Assembly (NCBI RefSeq): GCF_007994735.1 | Contig: NZ_VOIL01000001.1 | Span: 2,046,001-2,110,000 of the forward strand | Origin: Nesterenkonia populi | GTDB lineage: Bacteria; Actinomycetota; Actinomycetes; Actinomycetales; Micrococcaceae | Direction: 5' to 3' | Length of the DNA: 64,000 nt | Shown: positions 1 through 7,540 of the stretch, piece by piece | Layout of the letters: each line of letters opens with the position of its first letter | Position numbering within the stretch: the stretch's first letter is position 1 | The notes under the pieces: model-generated | What the model saw: only the letters and a program-made list of their open reading frames with translations | The model's database searches: none | Told to the model about the DNA's origin: nothing | Translations under genes and position numbers: made by a program

Positions 1-248
1 CACAGCTCGATCTCCTCGGGGTCCGTGTGGTGCAGGGATTTGGTGGGCGCCCGCAGCAGGGAGCTCCGGTAGGGCGGGAAGCTCAGTCGTGAGGTGGTCT
101 CCTCCGGCGCGCCTTCCGCGAGGCCGTCGCGGTAGGCGTCGTGCAGTGCGCCGATCTCCGCAGTGGTCTCCTCCTGGGAGGCGGCTGCGGCATCGGGGTT
201 GGTGCTGACATGCTCCTGCGGCGGGGCCGGCTGCGCCGTGGTGCTCAT
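1..248 (-). CDS. pcaH: protocatechuate 3,4-dioxygenase beta subunit, N-terminal fragment
   Basis: Partial gene running off the left edge; 82 codons are visible from the ATG at 248. The reading contains YPPYRSSLLR-type residues (here FPPYRSSLLRAPTKSL), then HHTDPEEIEL, which is the N-terminal pattern of actinobacterial PcaH. PcaH with PcaG forms the non-haem Fe(III) enzyme that intradiol-cleaves protocatechuate to beta-carboxymuconate. A GGAGG lies 11 bases before the ATG. It is divergent from the 3-dehydroshikimate dehydratase gene, whose product is protocatechuate, so the context fits. The iron ligands lie outside the window, so the assignment rests on the N-terminal motif and neighbours. 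Confidence 0.82.
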   Translation of the reverse strand, partial: MSTTAQPAPPQEHVSTNPDAAAASQEETTAEIGALHDAYRDGLAEGAPEETTSRLSFPPYRSSLLRAPTKSLHHTDPEEIEL

Positions 249-284
249 CGTTGGGCGTCCTCCGTGGGTCTGTGGTGCGGCGGC

Positions 285-300
285 TGTGACCCGCCTCATA
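285..300. promoter_or_regulatory. CRP/GlxR-like site between pcaH and the dehydratase gene
   Basis: TGTGA-CCCGCC-TCATA matches the CRP/GlxR half-sites TGTGA-N6-TCACA at 9 of 10 positions. It sits 37-52 bp upstream of the pcaH ATG and overlaps a possible pcaH -10 (TATGAG on the minus strand). Cyclic-AMP-type control of aromatic catabolism is known in corynebacteria; its use here is inference. Confidence 0.4.
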
Positions 301-395
301 CAGATTGAGGGGATGGGATGCCCACGCTCGACGTGAGTCCCATTCAACGAGACTGCGGCCGCCTCATCCGTGATGGTGTTCCAGGTCACATAATT

Positions 396-415
396 AATGT
401 AACAAATGGTACATT
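396..415. promoter_or_regulatory. operator O1 over the leaderless promoter of the dehydratase gene
   Basis: AATGTAA-CAAATG-GTACATT is an inverted repeat with one mismatch between arms and 6-bp spacing. The right arm contains TACATT (410-415), a TAnnnT -10 box that ends exactly 6 bases before the ATG at 422. The repeat therefore covers the promoter of a gene with no leader and no Shine-Dalgarno sequence. A near copy lies at 2248-2267. The likely ligand is the TetR protein encoded at 6207-6842. Confidence 0.75.
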
Positions 416-421
416 GCAGCT

Positions 422-2197
422 ATGCGAACTTCCATCGCCACCGTGTGCCTCTCCGGCAGCCTCACGGAAAAGCTGCATGCCTGCGCGGCCGCAGGCTTCG
501 ACGGCGTCGAGATCATGGACACAGACCTCACCATGGCCTACGAGTCCCCGGAGGAGATCAGGGCGCTCTGCGACCGCCTGGGCCTGCGGATCGAGATGTT
601 CCAGCCCTTCCGGGACTTCGAGGGGGTCGCTCCCGCACTGCTTGAGGACAACCTGCGTCGGGCCCGCGCCAAGTTCGAAGTGATGGAGAAGCTCGGCACC
701 GAGCTGGTGCTGGTGTGCAGCAATGCGGCCACCGCGACGGTGGACGACGACGCTGAGATCGCCGCCCAGCTGGGACAGCTCGCCGACCTCGCCGCCGAGT
801 ACGGCATCCGCGTGGCCTACGAGGCCCTTGCCTGGGGGCGGCACGTCAACGACTACCGGCACGCCTGGCGTCTGGTCCGAATGGCCGACCGCCCGAACCT
901 CGGAGCCTGCCTGGACAGCTTCCACATCCTGGCCCGCGGCCACGACCCGGCGCAGATCGAAGAGTTCGACGGCGAGAAGATCTTCTTCCTCCAGCTCGCA
1001 GACGCGCCCCTGCTGAGCATGGACGTCCTCTCCTGGAGCAGGCACCACCGACTCTTCCCCGGAGAAGGCGGGTTCCCGCTCACAGACTTCCTCGGACATG
1101 TCCTTCGCGCCGGCTACGCCGGTCCGCTGTCCCTCGAGGTCTTCAACGACACCTACCGGCAGACCGAAGTCCGCAGCACCGCGGCCCACGCGCGCCGCTC
1201 CCTGGCCTGGCTGGCCGACCAGACCTCCGCGGCCAACGGCTGGCAGCACGACCGCCTCCCCTCTTCCCAGGAGCCTGGCGCCGTGGACTTCACGGAGATA
1301 TCGGCAGCCGACCTCACCGCTCTGGATGAGACCCTGCACCAGCTCGGCTTCACCTTCCGAGGCACCCATCAGACCAAGCCCGTCAGACTGTGGACCTGGG
1401 GCCAGGCCCGCATCATCCTCAATGAGCAGACACGCGCCGAGACTCCCCGCCTCAGCGGAATCGGCCTGCAGGTCCAGGACGGCGAAGCCTCACTCCGCCG
1501 GGGACTCGCCCTCGGCGCCGAGCGCGCATTCCGGCGGACCTACACCGGCGAGCATGACCTCAGAGCGCTGAAAGCGCCCGACGGAACCCACGTCTATCTC
1601 AACGACCTCCCCGCGGAGAACAGCTGGATCCCCGAGTTTCACGGCGGCCAGCAGGATCCCCGGCAGGAGGGGCGGGTGGACCACATCAACCTCTCGTACC
1701 GCTGGCATGACTTCGAAGAGGCGGTCCTGTTCTTCCACAGCGTCCTGGGCCTGCGCGCCGACGTCGGGGAGAACGTCGCGGGCCCGGAGGGGCTCGTCCG
1801 GAGTCAGGTGATGCGCACCGCCGACAAGACTCTGCGACTGCCCCTCAACCTCGCGCCGCCCACCGCCTCCATGCCGCCTCGGCACATCGCGGTGCACTGC
1901 CAGGACATCATCGGCATCGCCCAGAGGGCCAGGGACAACGGCCTCACCTTCCTGCAGGTCCCAGGCAACTATTACCGCGACCTGCAGGCCCGCACGGGCC
2001 TCGACCCCACGCTCCTGGGCCAGCTGCAGCGGCTCGATCTGCTCTATGACGCCGATGAGACCGGCGAGTTCATCCACTTCTATACGCCCACGTTCGGGGA
2101 CCTGTTCCTCGAGGTCGTGGAGCGGATCGACGGCTACGACGGCTACGGCGCCCCGAACGCGCCCATCCGCCTGGCGGCCCAGCGCCGGCCTCGCTGA
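422..2197 (+). CDS. qsuB: 3-dehydroshikimate dehydratase with C-terminal HPPD-like domain
   Basis: 591 aa, two domains. Residues 1 to about 265 form a sugar-phosphate-isomerase-like TIM barrel. The metal ligands expected for bacterial 3-dehydroshikimate dehydratases are at E134 (VAYEALAWG), D165 with H168 (CLDSFHI), Q191 (FLQLADAP) and E239 (LSLEVFND). Residues about 290-591 form a vicinal-oxygen-chelate (4-hydroxyphenylpyruvate dioxygenase-like) domain that keeps a possible H421/H488/E564 metal triad. It converts 3-dehydroshikimate to protocatechuate. Length and layout match QsuB/QuiC1-type fusions. The start is set by the typical MRTSIATVCLSG opening and by a -10 box 6 bases upstream. It diverges from pcaH and stands before the TRAP operon. 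Confidence 0.92.
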   Translation: MRTSIATVCLSGSLTEKLHACAAAGFDGVEIMDTDLTMAYESPEEIRALCDRLGLRIEMFQPFRDFEGVAPALLEDNLRRARAKFEVMEKLGTELVLVCSNAATATVDDDAEIAAQLGQLADLAAEYGIRVAYEALAWGRHVNDYRHAWRLVRMADRPNLGACLDSFHILARGHDPAQIEEFDGEKIFFLQLADAPLLSMDVLSWSRHHRLFPGEGGFPLTDFLGHVLRAGYAGPLSLEVFNDTYRQTEVRSTAAHARRSLAWLADQTSAANGWQHDRLPSSQEPGAVDFTEISAADLTALDETLHQLGFTFRGTHQTKPVRLWTWGQARIILNEQTRAETPRLSGIGLQVQDGEASLRRGLALGAERAFRRTYTGEHDLRALKAPDGTHVYLNDLPAENSWIPEFHGGQQDPRQEGRVDHINLSYRWHDFEEAVLFFHSVLGLRADVGENVAGPEGLVRSQVMRTADKTLRLPLNLAPPTASMPPRHIAVHCQDIIGIAQRARDNGLTFLQVPGNYYRDLQARTGLDPTLLGQLQRLDLLYDADETGEFIHFYTPTFGDLFLEVVERIDGYDGYGAPNAPIRLAAQRRPR

Positions 2198-2238
2198 GCA
2201 CTCGAGAACCACTCAGCACACACCGATCCGTGTGACCT

Positions 2239-2267
2239 TTGACACTTAATGTACGAAACAGTACATT
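2239..2267 (+). promoter_or_regulatory. TRAP operon promoter with embedded operator O2
   Basis: A consensus -35 TTGACA (2239-2244), a 17-bp spacer and a -10 TACATT (2262-2267) are visible. The perfect inverted repeat AATGTAC-GAAACA-GTACATT (2248-2267) fills the spacer and the -10, so a bound repressor would block RNA polymerase. The predicted transcription start near 2274 leaves a leader of about 40 bases before the first gene. The repeat shares both arms with O1 at 396-415. Confidence 0.82.
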
Positions 2268-2315
2268 GCTTGAAACTGATGTGATTCAGGACACATTTAA
2301 CCAATGGAGGTTACC

Positions 2316-2900
2316 GTGCCGGACCCCGTCCAAGGCCATTCCCCCGAGCCTGGCACCCCCACGCCGCGCTCACGGCGAGCTCACGACGCCATCACCCGCC
2401 TTGAGCTGGCGTTCGGCTCGCTGATGCTGCTGATGATCCTCGCACTGGTGTTCGCCCAGGCTGCTCAGCGTCACCTGCCCGTGCCCTCCGCCGCATGGAC
2501 GGGCGAGATCTCACGGTTCGGGCTGGCATGGCTCACCTTCGCGCTGGCAGGAGTCCTGATCACCCTGCGCGGCCACATCACCCTCGAAGTCCTGGACATC
2601 CTTCCCCAGCCCCGGCTTGTCCGCTTCGTACAGATCTTCGCCCTGGTGATCACGGCGGTCATCGCCGCCGGGCTGGCACGAGAGGCGCTCACGCTCGTCC
2701 AGACCCAGGGCATGCTTCGCTCCCCCGTGCTGCGCATGCCGATGTCCTGGTTCTACGTGCCCGTCCTGCTGGGCATGATCAGCACCGTCATCCGGTCCCT
2801 GCTCGGAGCGTGGACTGTCTTCAAGCACGGGCCATACCTCTCCGCAGGCACGAACGCCCCGGCGTCCGCTCCCGGTGCGGCTGAGGAGAAGATCGCATGA
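2316..2900 (+). CDS. TRAP transporter small permease (DctQ type)
   Basis: About 194 aa with four hydrophobic segments, opening with a helix around GSLMLLMILALVF, as in the DctQ/YiaM membrane subunit of TRAP carriers. It pairs with the large permease that overlaps its stop by ATGA. The GTG at 2316 is preferred because GGAGG (2306-2310) sits 5 bases upstream. The ATG at 2304 overlaps that ribosome-binding site and would add only four residues. It is the first gene of the O2-controlled operon. By context it should help import a carboxylate such as shikimate, driven by an ion gradient. Confidence 0.85.
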   Translation: MPDPVQGHSPEPGTPTPRSRRAHDAITRLELAFGSLMLLMILALVFAQAAQRHLPVPSAAWTGEISRFGLAWLTFALAGVLITLRGHITLEVLDILPQPRLVRFVQIFALVITAVIAAGLAREALTLVQTQGMLRSPVLRMPMSWFYVPVLLGMISTVIRSLLGAWTVFKHGPYLSAGTNAPASAPGAAEEKIA

Positions 2901-4171
2901 GCCTGGTGATCCTCGGCGCGGCCATCGCCGTCCTCCTGATACTCCGAGTGCCCGTGGCCTTTGCCTTCCTCGGCCCCTCTCTGGCCTACATGCTCATGAC
3001 GGGACAGTCCGCCGGGACCAGCCTCCGGCAGGTGACGGATGCGACGCAGAGCTTCCCGCTCCTGGCGGTGCCCCTGTTCGTCTTTCTCGGCTCACTGGCC
3101 AACCACGCTGGCCTTGCCGACAAGCTCTTCCGGTTCGCCATGGCCGCTCTGGCGAGGGTTCGGGGAAACCTCGGCTACGTCACGGTGGGCGGCAGCGTCG
3201 GGTTCTCCTGGATGTCGGGATCTGCTGTGGCCGACGCCGCGGCTCTGGGCAAGGTCCAGATCCCCGCCATGCTCCGCAACGGCTACAGCCGCCGCTTCGC
3301 CACCGGCCTCTCAGCGTCCTCCTCCCTGATCGCTCCCGTCATGCCTCCTTCGATCCCCGCGGTGATCTATGCGGGCCTCGCCGCAGCCTCCACCGGCGCG
3401 CTCTTCGCCGCCTCGGTGGTTCCGGCGCTGCTGATGGCAGCCGGCCTCTGCGTGGTGGTCTTCATCATGGTCCGCCGGCAGCCGAACCTTACGGCCGGGC
3501 AGTTCGACATGGCCGAACTCCTCGCATCCGTCCGAGGCGTCCTTCTGCCGGCGGTGACCCCCGTCATCATTCTCGGCGGCATCCTGGGCGGGCTGTTCAC
3601 CCCCACGGAGGCTGCCGGCGTCGCCGTGGTCTACGTGCTGCTGATCGCAGTGGCCACGCGCTCTCTGAGCTGGCACGGCTTCCTCGCCTCCGTACGCGAG
3701 ACCGTGATCACCACTGCCGGCATCATGCTGATCGTCGCCGCCGCCGCTCTGCTGGGACACATCCTGGCCAGGGAGCGTCTCCCCCAGATGCTCACCGAGC
3801 TGCTCTTCGGCCTCACCGAGTCTCCGATTGTGTTCCTGCTCCTGATCTCCCTGCTGATGCTGGTGCTCGGCACGGTGATCGACGCGACCGCCATTCTCGT
3901 CCTGGTCGTCCCGATCCTGCTGCCGATCGCGGGCCAGTACGGGATCGACCCGATCAACCTCGGGCTGGTGCTCATCATGTCCCTGATGATCGGCCTGCTG
4001 ACGCCGCCTGTGGGCACAGCGCTCTTCGTGACGGCATCAGTATCGGAGACCAGGGTCGGCGAGGTCTTCCGCGGCGCGCTGCCCTTCGCGGTCCCCGCCG
4101 TGGTCGTCCTGCTTCTGGTGATCCTGATCCCCGACGTCATCCTCTTCCTGCCGGGGGTGCTTGACCTGTGA
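2897..4171 (+). CDS. TRAP transporter large permease (DctM type)
   Basis: 424 aa, strongly hydrophobic along its whole length, consistent with the 11-12 helices of the DctM channel subunit. The family signature is clear around residues 105-155: SGSAVADAAALGKVQIPAM, then the SSLIAPVMPPSIPAVIY region. It overlaps the small permease by 4 bp (ATGA) and the shikimate dehydrogenase gene by 4 bp (GTGA), so the three are translationally coupled. It carries out substrate translocation across the inner membrane for the receptor encoded at 5088-6125. Confidence 0.93.
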   Translation: MSLVILGAAIAVLLILRVPVAFAFLGPSLAYMLMTGQSAGTSLRQVTDATQSFPLLAVPLFVFLGSLANHAGLADKLFRFAMAALARVRGNLGYVTVGGSVGFSWMSGSAVADAAALGKVQIPAMLRNGYSRRFATGLSASSSLIAPVMPPSIPAVIYAGLAAASTGALFAASVVPALLMAAGLCVVVFIMVRRQPNLTAGQFDMAELLASVRGVLLPAVTPVIILGGILGGLFTPTEAAGVAVVYVLLIAVATRSLSWHGFLASVRETVITTAGIMLIVAAAALLGHILARERLPQMLTELLFGLTESPIVFLLLISLLMLVLGTVIDATAILVLVVPILLPIAGQYGIDPINLGLVLIMSLMIGLLTPPVGTALFVTASVSETRVGEVFRGALPFAVPAVVVLLLVILIPDVILFLPGVLDL

Positions 4172-5070
4172 GCACCGCATATCTCGGCCGCAGCATCCTC
4201 GCCGGCCTGATCGGATACGGGGTCGGCCCCTCCATGACCCCTCCCCTGCATGAGCGGGAAGGCTCCCGGCACGGCTTCCGATACGTGTACCGGACCATTG
4301 AGCTCCCGCCCTCGAAGGATGCTCCGCGGCGCCTGAAGCACCTGCTGGACCTGTGCCGGGAGCTGCGCTTCGACGGTCTGAACATCACTTTCCCGGCCAA
4401 GCAGACGGTGCTGCCGCTGCTGGACGAGCTCGCCCCGACGGCGCAGCTGGTCGGGGCGGTCAACACGGTGATCTTCCGGGAGGACGGCACAAGCCTCGGC
4501 CACAACACGGACGTCACCGGATTTCGGGCCTCTCTGGATGACTCTCTGGCCGACCGTCCCTGCGGACGAACTGTCCTCCTCGGGGCAGGCGGGGCCGGCT
4601 CTGCGGCTGCCCATGCCCTGGTGTCCCGCGGGGCCGAGACCCTCACCATCGTCGACGTGGACCGGGCCAAGGTTGAGGATCTGGTCTCGGGCCTGAAGCG
4701 TGCCCACGGATTCAGCGCGGCAGCCGCTGCTCCGGACGATCTTCCTGCTCTGCTGCGCTCAGCGGAGGGCATCGTCAACGCCACTCCCTTCGGCATGGCC
4801 CACCACCCTGGCACACCGTTCGACACCTCCCTCGTCAAGGCTGAGCAGTGGGTCGCCGATGTGGTCTACCGGCCGGTCCGGACCGAACTCCTCCTCCAAG
4901 CAGATGCTCGGGGAGCCTTTACGATCTCCGGCCTCGGCATGGCCATGAACCAGGCCGCCGAGGCGTTCGAGATCTTCACCGGTGAGCCTGCCGATCGCGC
5001 AGCCATGCTCACCGACCTCCATGAAATGGTTGCCGCCGAGGCAGCCGCCGACCGTGCAACGACGCACTGA
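4168..5070 (+). CDS. aroE: shikimate/quinate dehydrogenase, catabolic (QsuD-like) AroE family member
   Basis: 300 aa. K78 (GLNITFPAKQ) and D115 (GHNTDVTGF) are the catalytic pair of the AroE family. The substrate loop reads PSMTP (S22, T24) instead of the S-x-S-P of biosynthetic AroE, as in quinate/shikimate dehydrogenases. The nucleotide fold has LGAGGAGSAAAHA (138-150), and an acidic D163 ends the second strand (IVDVDRAK), where NADP enzymes carry an Arg. It should therefore prefer NAD and oxidise shikimate to 3-dehydroshikimate. The GTG start overlaps the large-permease stop (GTGA). Its place between transporter genes argues for catabolism rather than aromatic biosynthesis. Confidence 0.88.
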   Translation: MSTAYLGRSILAGLIGYGVGPSMTPPLHEREGSRHGFRYVYRTIELPPSKDAPRRLKHLLDLCRELRFDGLNITFPAKQTVLPLLDELAPTAQLVGAVNTVIFREDGTSLGHNTDVTGFRASLDDSLADRPCGRTVLLGAGGAGSAAAHALVSRGAETLTIVDVDRAKVEDLVSGLKRAHGFSAAAAAPDDLPALLRSAEGIVNATPFGMAHHPGTPFDTSLVKAEQWVADVVYRPVRTELLLQADARGAFTISGLGMAMNQAAEAFEIFTGEPADRAAMLTDLHEMVAAEAAADRATTH

Positions 5071-5087
5071 GTGAAAGGAACAGGACC

Positions 5088-6125
5088 ATGCGCACACCGC
5101 AGCAGTCCTCCCGCCCCGCCCCACGCACGCCCCGCCTCACCGCCCTGGGGGCCGCCGCCGCCATCCCGGCGCTGGCGCTCACCGGCTGCGGCGGCAATGC
5201 CGATGCCGACCCGGAAGCCCTCAGCCTCACACTGGCCCACAGCTACAACGACGGTCAGCCCATGGTCGACTGCGGGGTCAGCACCATTGAGGAGGAGGTC
5301 AACGGCGCCGACGCGGGCCTCGCCATCGAAACCTACGGGGCATCCTCCCTGGGCGGCGATACTGATCGCATAGCCGATGTGACCTCAGGCGACATCGACA
5401 TCGACATCCAAGGGGCCTCCGCGCTCGGATCCGTCTATGAGCCCATCAGCGTGTTCGATGCCGCCTACGCGTTCGACGACGTCGAGCACCTTTCGGCCTT
5501 TATGGCGAGCGGGGCCTCCGACGAGGTCATCACCGACTTCTACGAGACCACCGGCATCCACACGCTGGGCGCCTGGTCAGCCGGCTCCAGACACTTCACC
5601 GCCAACGACCCCATCCGCCAGCCCGCTGACCTCTCCGGGCTGCAGATCCGGTTCCCGGCCTCTCCCCAGTACCTCATGAACGCTGAGGCGCTGGGCGCCG
5701 ACGCCACCGAAGTGGCCTTCGAGGAGATCTACCTCTCCCTGCAGCAGGGCGCCGTGGACGGTCAGGAGAACCCCACCAACATCATCGCCGCAGACAACAT
5801 CGATGAGGTGCAGGACTACGTGAGCCTCACCGCCCACCAGCAGAACACCAACCTCGTGATCATCGGAAGCGTCTGGGATGAGCTGGACGACGAGCAGCAG
5901 GAGGTCCTCACCGCCGCTGTGGACCAGGCCGTGGACCAGGTCACCGAGTGCATCGCTGACCAGGAGGAGGAGATCCTGGACGAATGGCGCAGCGCAGGCT
6001 CCCCCGAGGTCGTGGACGATGTCGATGTCGATGCGTTCCGCGACCAGGCATTCTCCTATTTGGAGGAGAGCTTCGACGAGGAGTCCCTCGCCGTCTTCGA
6101 AGCGATCCGAGGAGAAGGAGAATAG
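5088..6125 (+). CDS. TRAP transporter substrate-binding lipoprotein (DctP type)
   Basis: 345 aa. An N-terminal signal peptide ends in the lipobox LTGC (C34), so the mature protein is a lipid-anchored receptor on the outer face of the membrane. The DctP fold is recognisable. R168 (GSRHFT) and R188 (LQIRFP) occupy the places where TRAP receptors use arginines to hold the substrate carboxylate, followed by EEIYLSLQQGAVDGQE. The mature chain is very acidic. The ATG has AAAGGA upstream and lies 17 bp after the dehydrogenase stop. The substrate is inferred from the neighbours to be shikimate or a close relative. Confidence 0.9.
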   Translation: MRTPQQSSRPAPRTPRLTALGAAAAIPALALTGCGGNADADPEALSLTLAHSYNDGQPMVDCGVSTIEEEVNGADAGLAIETYGASSLGGDTDRIADVTSGDIDIDIQGASALGSVYEPISVFDAAYAFDDVEHLSAFMASGASDEVITDFYETTGIHTLGAWSAGSRHFTANDPIRQPADLSGLQIRFPASPQYLMNAEALGADATEVAFEEIYLSLQQGAVDGQENPTNIIAADNIDEVQDYVSLTAHQQNTNLVIIGSVWDELDDEQQEVLTAAVDQAVDQVTECIADQEEEILDEWRSAGSPEVVDDVDVDAFRDQAFSYLEESFDEESLAVFEAIRGEGE

Positions 6126-6141
6126 CGCAGAGACCCTCGCC

Positions 6142-6189
6142 ATGCCGTCGGCGTCCACGGACGAGCCCCTCCGTGGGCGCCGACGGCAT
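6142..6189 (+). terminator. long hairpin ending the TRAP operon
   Basis: Arms ATGCCGTCGGCG-t-CCACGG and CCGTGG-g-CGCCGACGGCAT enclose a 10-base loop. The stem is about 19 bp with one internal mismatch. It starts 16 bases after the dctP stop. No strong U tract follows, but the stem is stable enough for an intrinsic terminator. Confidence 0.75.
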
Positions 6190-6194
6190 GTCAG

Positions 6195-6200
6195 TAGGGT
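6195..6200 (+). promoter_or_regulatory. -10 box (TAGGGT) of leaderless tetR gene
   Basis: TAGGGT is followed by exactly 6 bases (GAGTCC) and the ATG at 6207. It lies just beyond the terminator, so the regulator is probably transcribed on its own and without a leader. No Shine-Dalgarno sequence is present. Confidence 0.6.
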
Positions 6201-6206
6201 GAGTCC

Positions 6207-6842
6207 ATGACTCAGAGCAACGAACGGCTGAGAGACGCCGAGCGGACACGGGCAGAGGTGCTCTCCGTGGCGACCGAAGTCTTCGCAGACATGGGGTACT
6301 CCGGGGCCCGCGTCGACGAGATCGCCCAGCGCACGCGCACCACCAAGCGCATGATCTACTACTACTTCGGCGGCAAGGAGCAGCTGTACCTGGCCGCTCT
6401 GGAGAATGCCTACCGCGGCATCCGCCGGGCCGAGCAGCAGCTGGACGTGGGAGGGCTCCCGCCCGCCGACGCCCTACGACGACTCGCCCACCTGACTTTC
6501 GACCACCATCTGGAGCACGTGGAGTTCGTGCGGCTGGTCGCGATCGAGAACATCCATCGCGGTGAGTCGATCCGGGCGATCGACGCCGTCCAGGACATGG
6601 GAAAGCCGGCGGTGTCCCTCCTGGACCGGATCATCGCCCAAGGTCAGCAGCAGGGCGTTCTTCGGCCGGAGGTCACCGCGCTCGACACCCACCTGCTGAT
6701 CAGCTCGTACTGCGTGTTCCAGATCGCGAACCAGTACACGTTCAGCCATCTCTTCGACCCGGAGTTCACCTCGCCTGAGCGCCGGGAACAGATGCGGACC
6801 CTCATCGGCGACGCTGTGCTCGCCTGGGCGCGCGCCGCATGA
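6207..6842 (+). CDS. TetR family regulator, likely repressor of the shikimate module
   Basis: 211 aa. Residues about 10-60 form the TetR helix-turn-helix (ARVDEIAQRTRTTKRMIYYYFGGKEQLY), and the remainder is a helical ligand-binding domain. It follows the module directly and is the only regulator there. The 20-bp inverted repeats at 396-415 and 2248-2267 have the size and symmetry of TetR operators, so it is proposed as repressor, with a pathway intermediate as inducer. It overlaps the next gene by ATGA. The effector cannot be read from the sequence. Confidence 0.85.
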   Translation: MTQSNERLRDAERTRAEVLSVATEVFADMGYSGARVDEIAQRTRTTKRMIYYYFGGKEQLYLAALENAYRGIRRAEQQLDVGGLPPADALRRLAHLTFDHHLEHVEFVRLVAIENIHRGESIRAIDAVQDMGKPAVSLLDRIIAQGQQQGVLRPEVTALDTHLLISSYCVFQIANQYTFSHLFDPEFTSPERREQMRTLIGDAVLAWARAA

Positions 6843-7540
6843 GTGCTCCTGCTGTGATCTTCGACCTGGACGGCACATTGGTGGACCCTGCGGGTGCCAT
6901 CACGGGCGGAATCTCCGCCGCGCTGGAGGCCCACGGCATCACGGTGCCGGATGAGGAGAGGCTGAAGAGCTTCATCGGCCCGCCGCTGGCCGCCAGCCTG
7001 AAGGCTCTGCCCGGGGTGACCGAGGAGCTGGTGCCCAAGCTCATCGAGCACTATCGGGACGGATACATGCGCGAAGGGATGGCCGCCTCGGAGGCCTACC
7101 CGGGCATCCGGGAGCTTCTGCAGGACCTGCGGCAGCAGGGGCACGCTCTGGCCGTCGCGACCTCCAAGCCTGGTCCTCAGGCCGAGCGTCTGCTGGAGAT
7201 CCAGGGCCTGCGGGATTCCTTCGACGCTGTTGCCGGCTCCGCGCCGGATGAGAGCATACCGCACACCTCCAAGGGGCCGATCATCGCCTCTGCGCTTGAG
7301 CAGCTGGGCCTGCCCAGCGGAGAAGCGACCCCGCCGGGCACAGTGATGGTCGGCGACCGGAGGTTCGACGTCGAGGGGGCAGCATGCCACAGGACCCCCT
7401 GCATCGGGGTCACCTGGGGCTACGCGCTCGCAGGCGAGCTGGAGGCAGAGGGTGCAGCCGTCATCGTCGACTCCGCCGAGGAGCTTGCCGGACAGATCAC
7501 GCGCCTCACGGCGTCCGCTGCTGCGACTTCCTCCTCCTGA
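6839..7540 (+). CDS. HAD family hydrolase, phosphoglycolate-phosphatase-like
   Basis: 233 aa. It has the HAD motifs in order: D9-x-D11 (VIFDLDGTLVDP, nucleophile and acid), VATSKPG (motif II region) and MVGDRRFDVEG (motif IV), with an alpha-helical cap between. This is the class of Gph/PGP-like phosphatases; the physiological substrate is unknown. Its ATG overlaps the tetR stop (ATGA), so it is co-translated with the regulator. Its 3' end overlaps the convergent MFS gene by 35 bp. It may serve general phosphate-ester clearance rather than shikimate use. Confidence 0.85.
   Translation: MSAPAVIFDLDGTLVDPAGAITGGISAALEAHGITVPDEERLKSFIGPPLAASLKALPGVTEELVPKLIEHYRDGYMREGMAASEAYPGIRELLQDLRQQGHALAVATSKPGPQAERLLEIQGLRDSFDAVAGSAPDESIPHTSKGPIIASALEQLGLPSGEATPPGTVMVGDRRFDVEGAACHRTPCIGVTWGYALAGELEAEGAAVIVDSAEELAGQITRLTASAAATSSS

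Noticed and set aside
386..1369. Long open frame antisense to the dehydratase gene
   Set aside because: It follows from high GC at third positions of the real gene; no start signal or family pattern.
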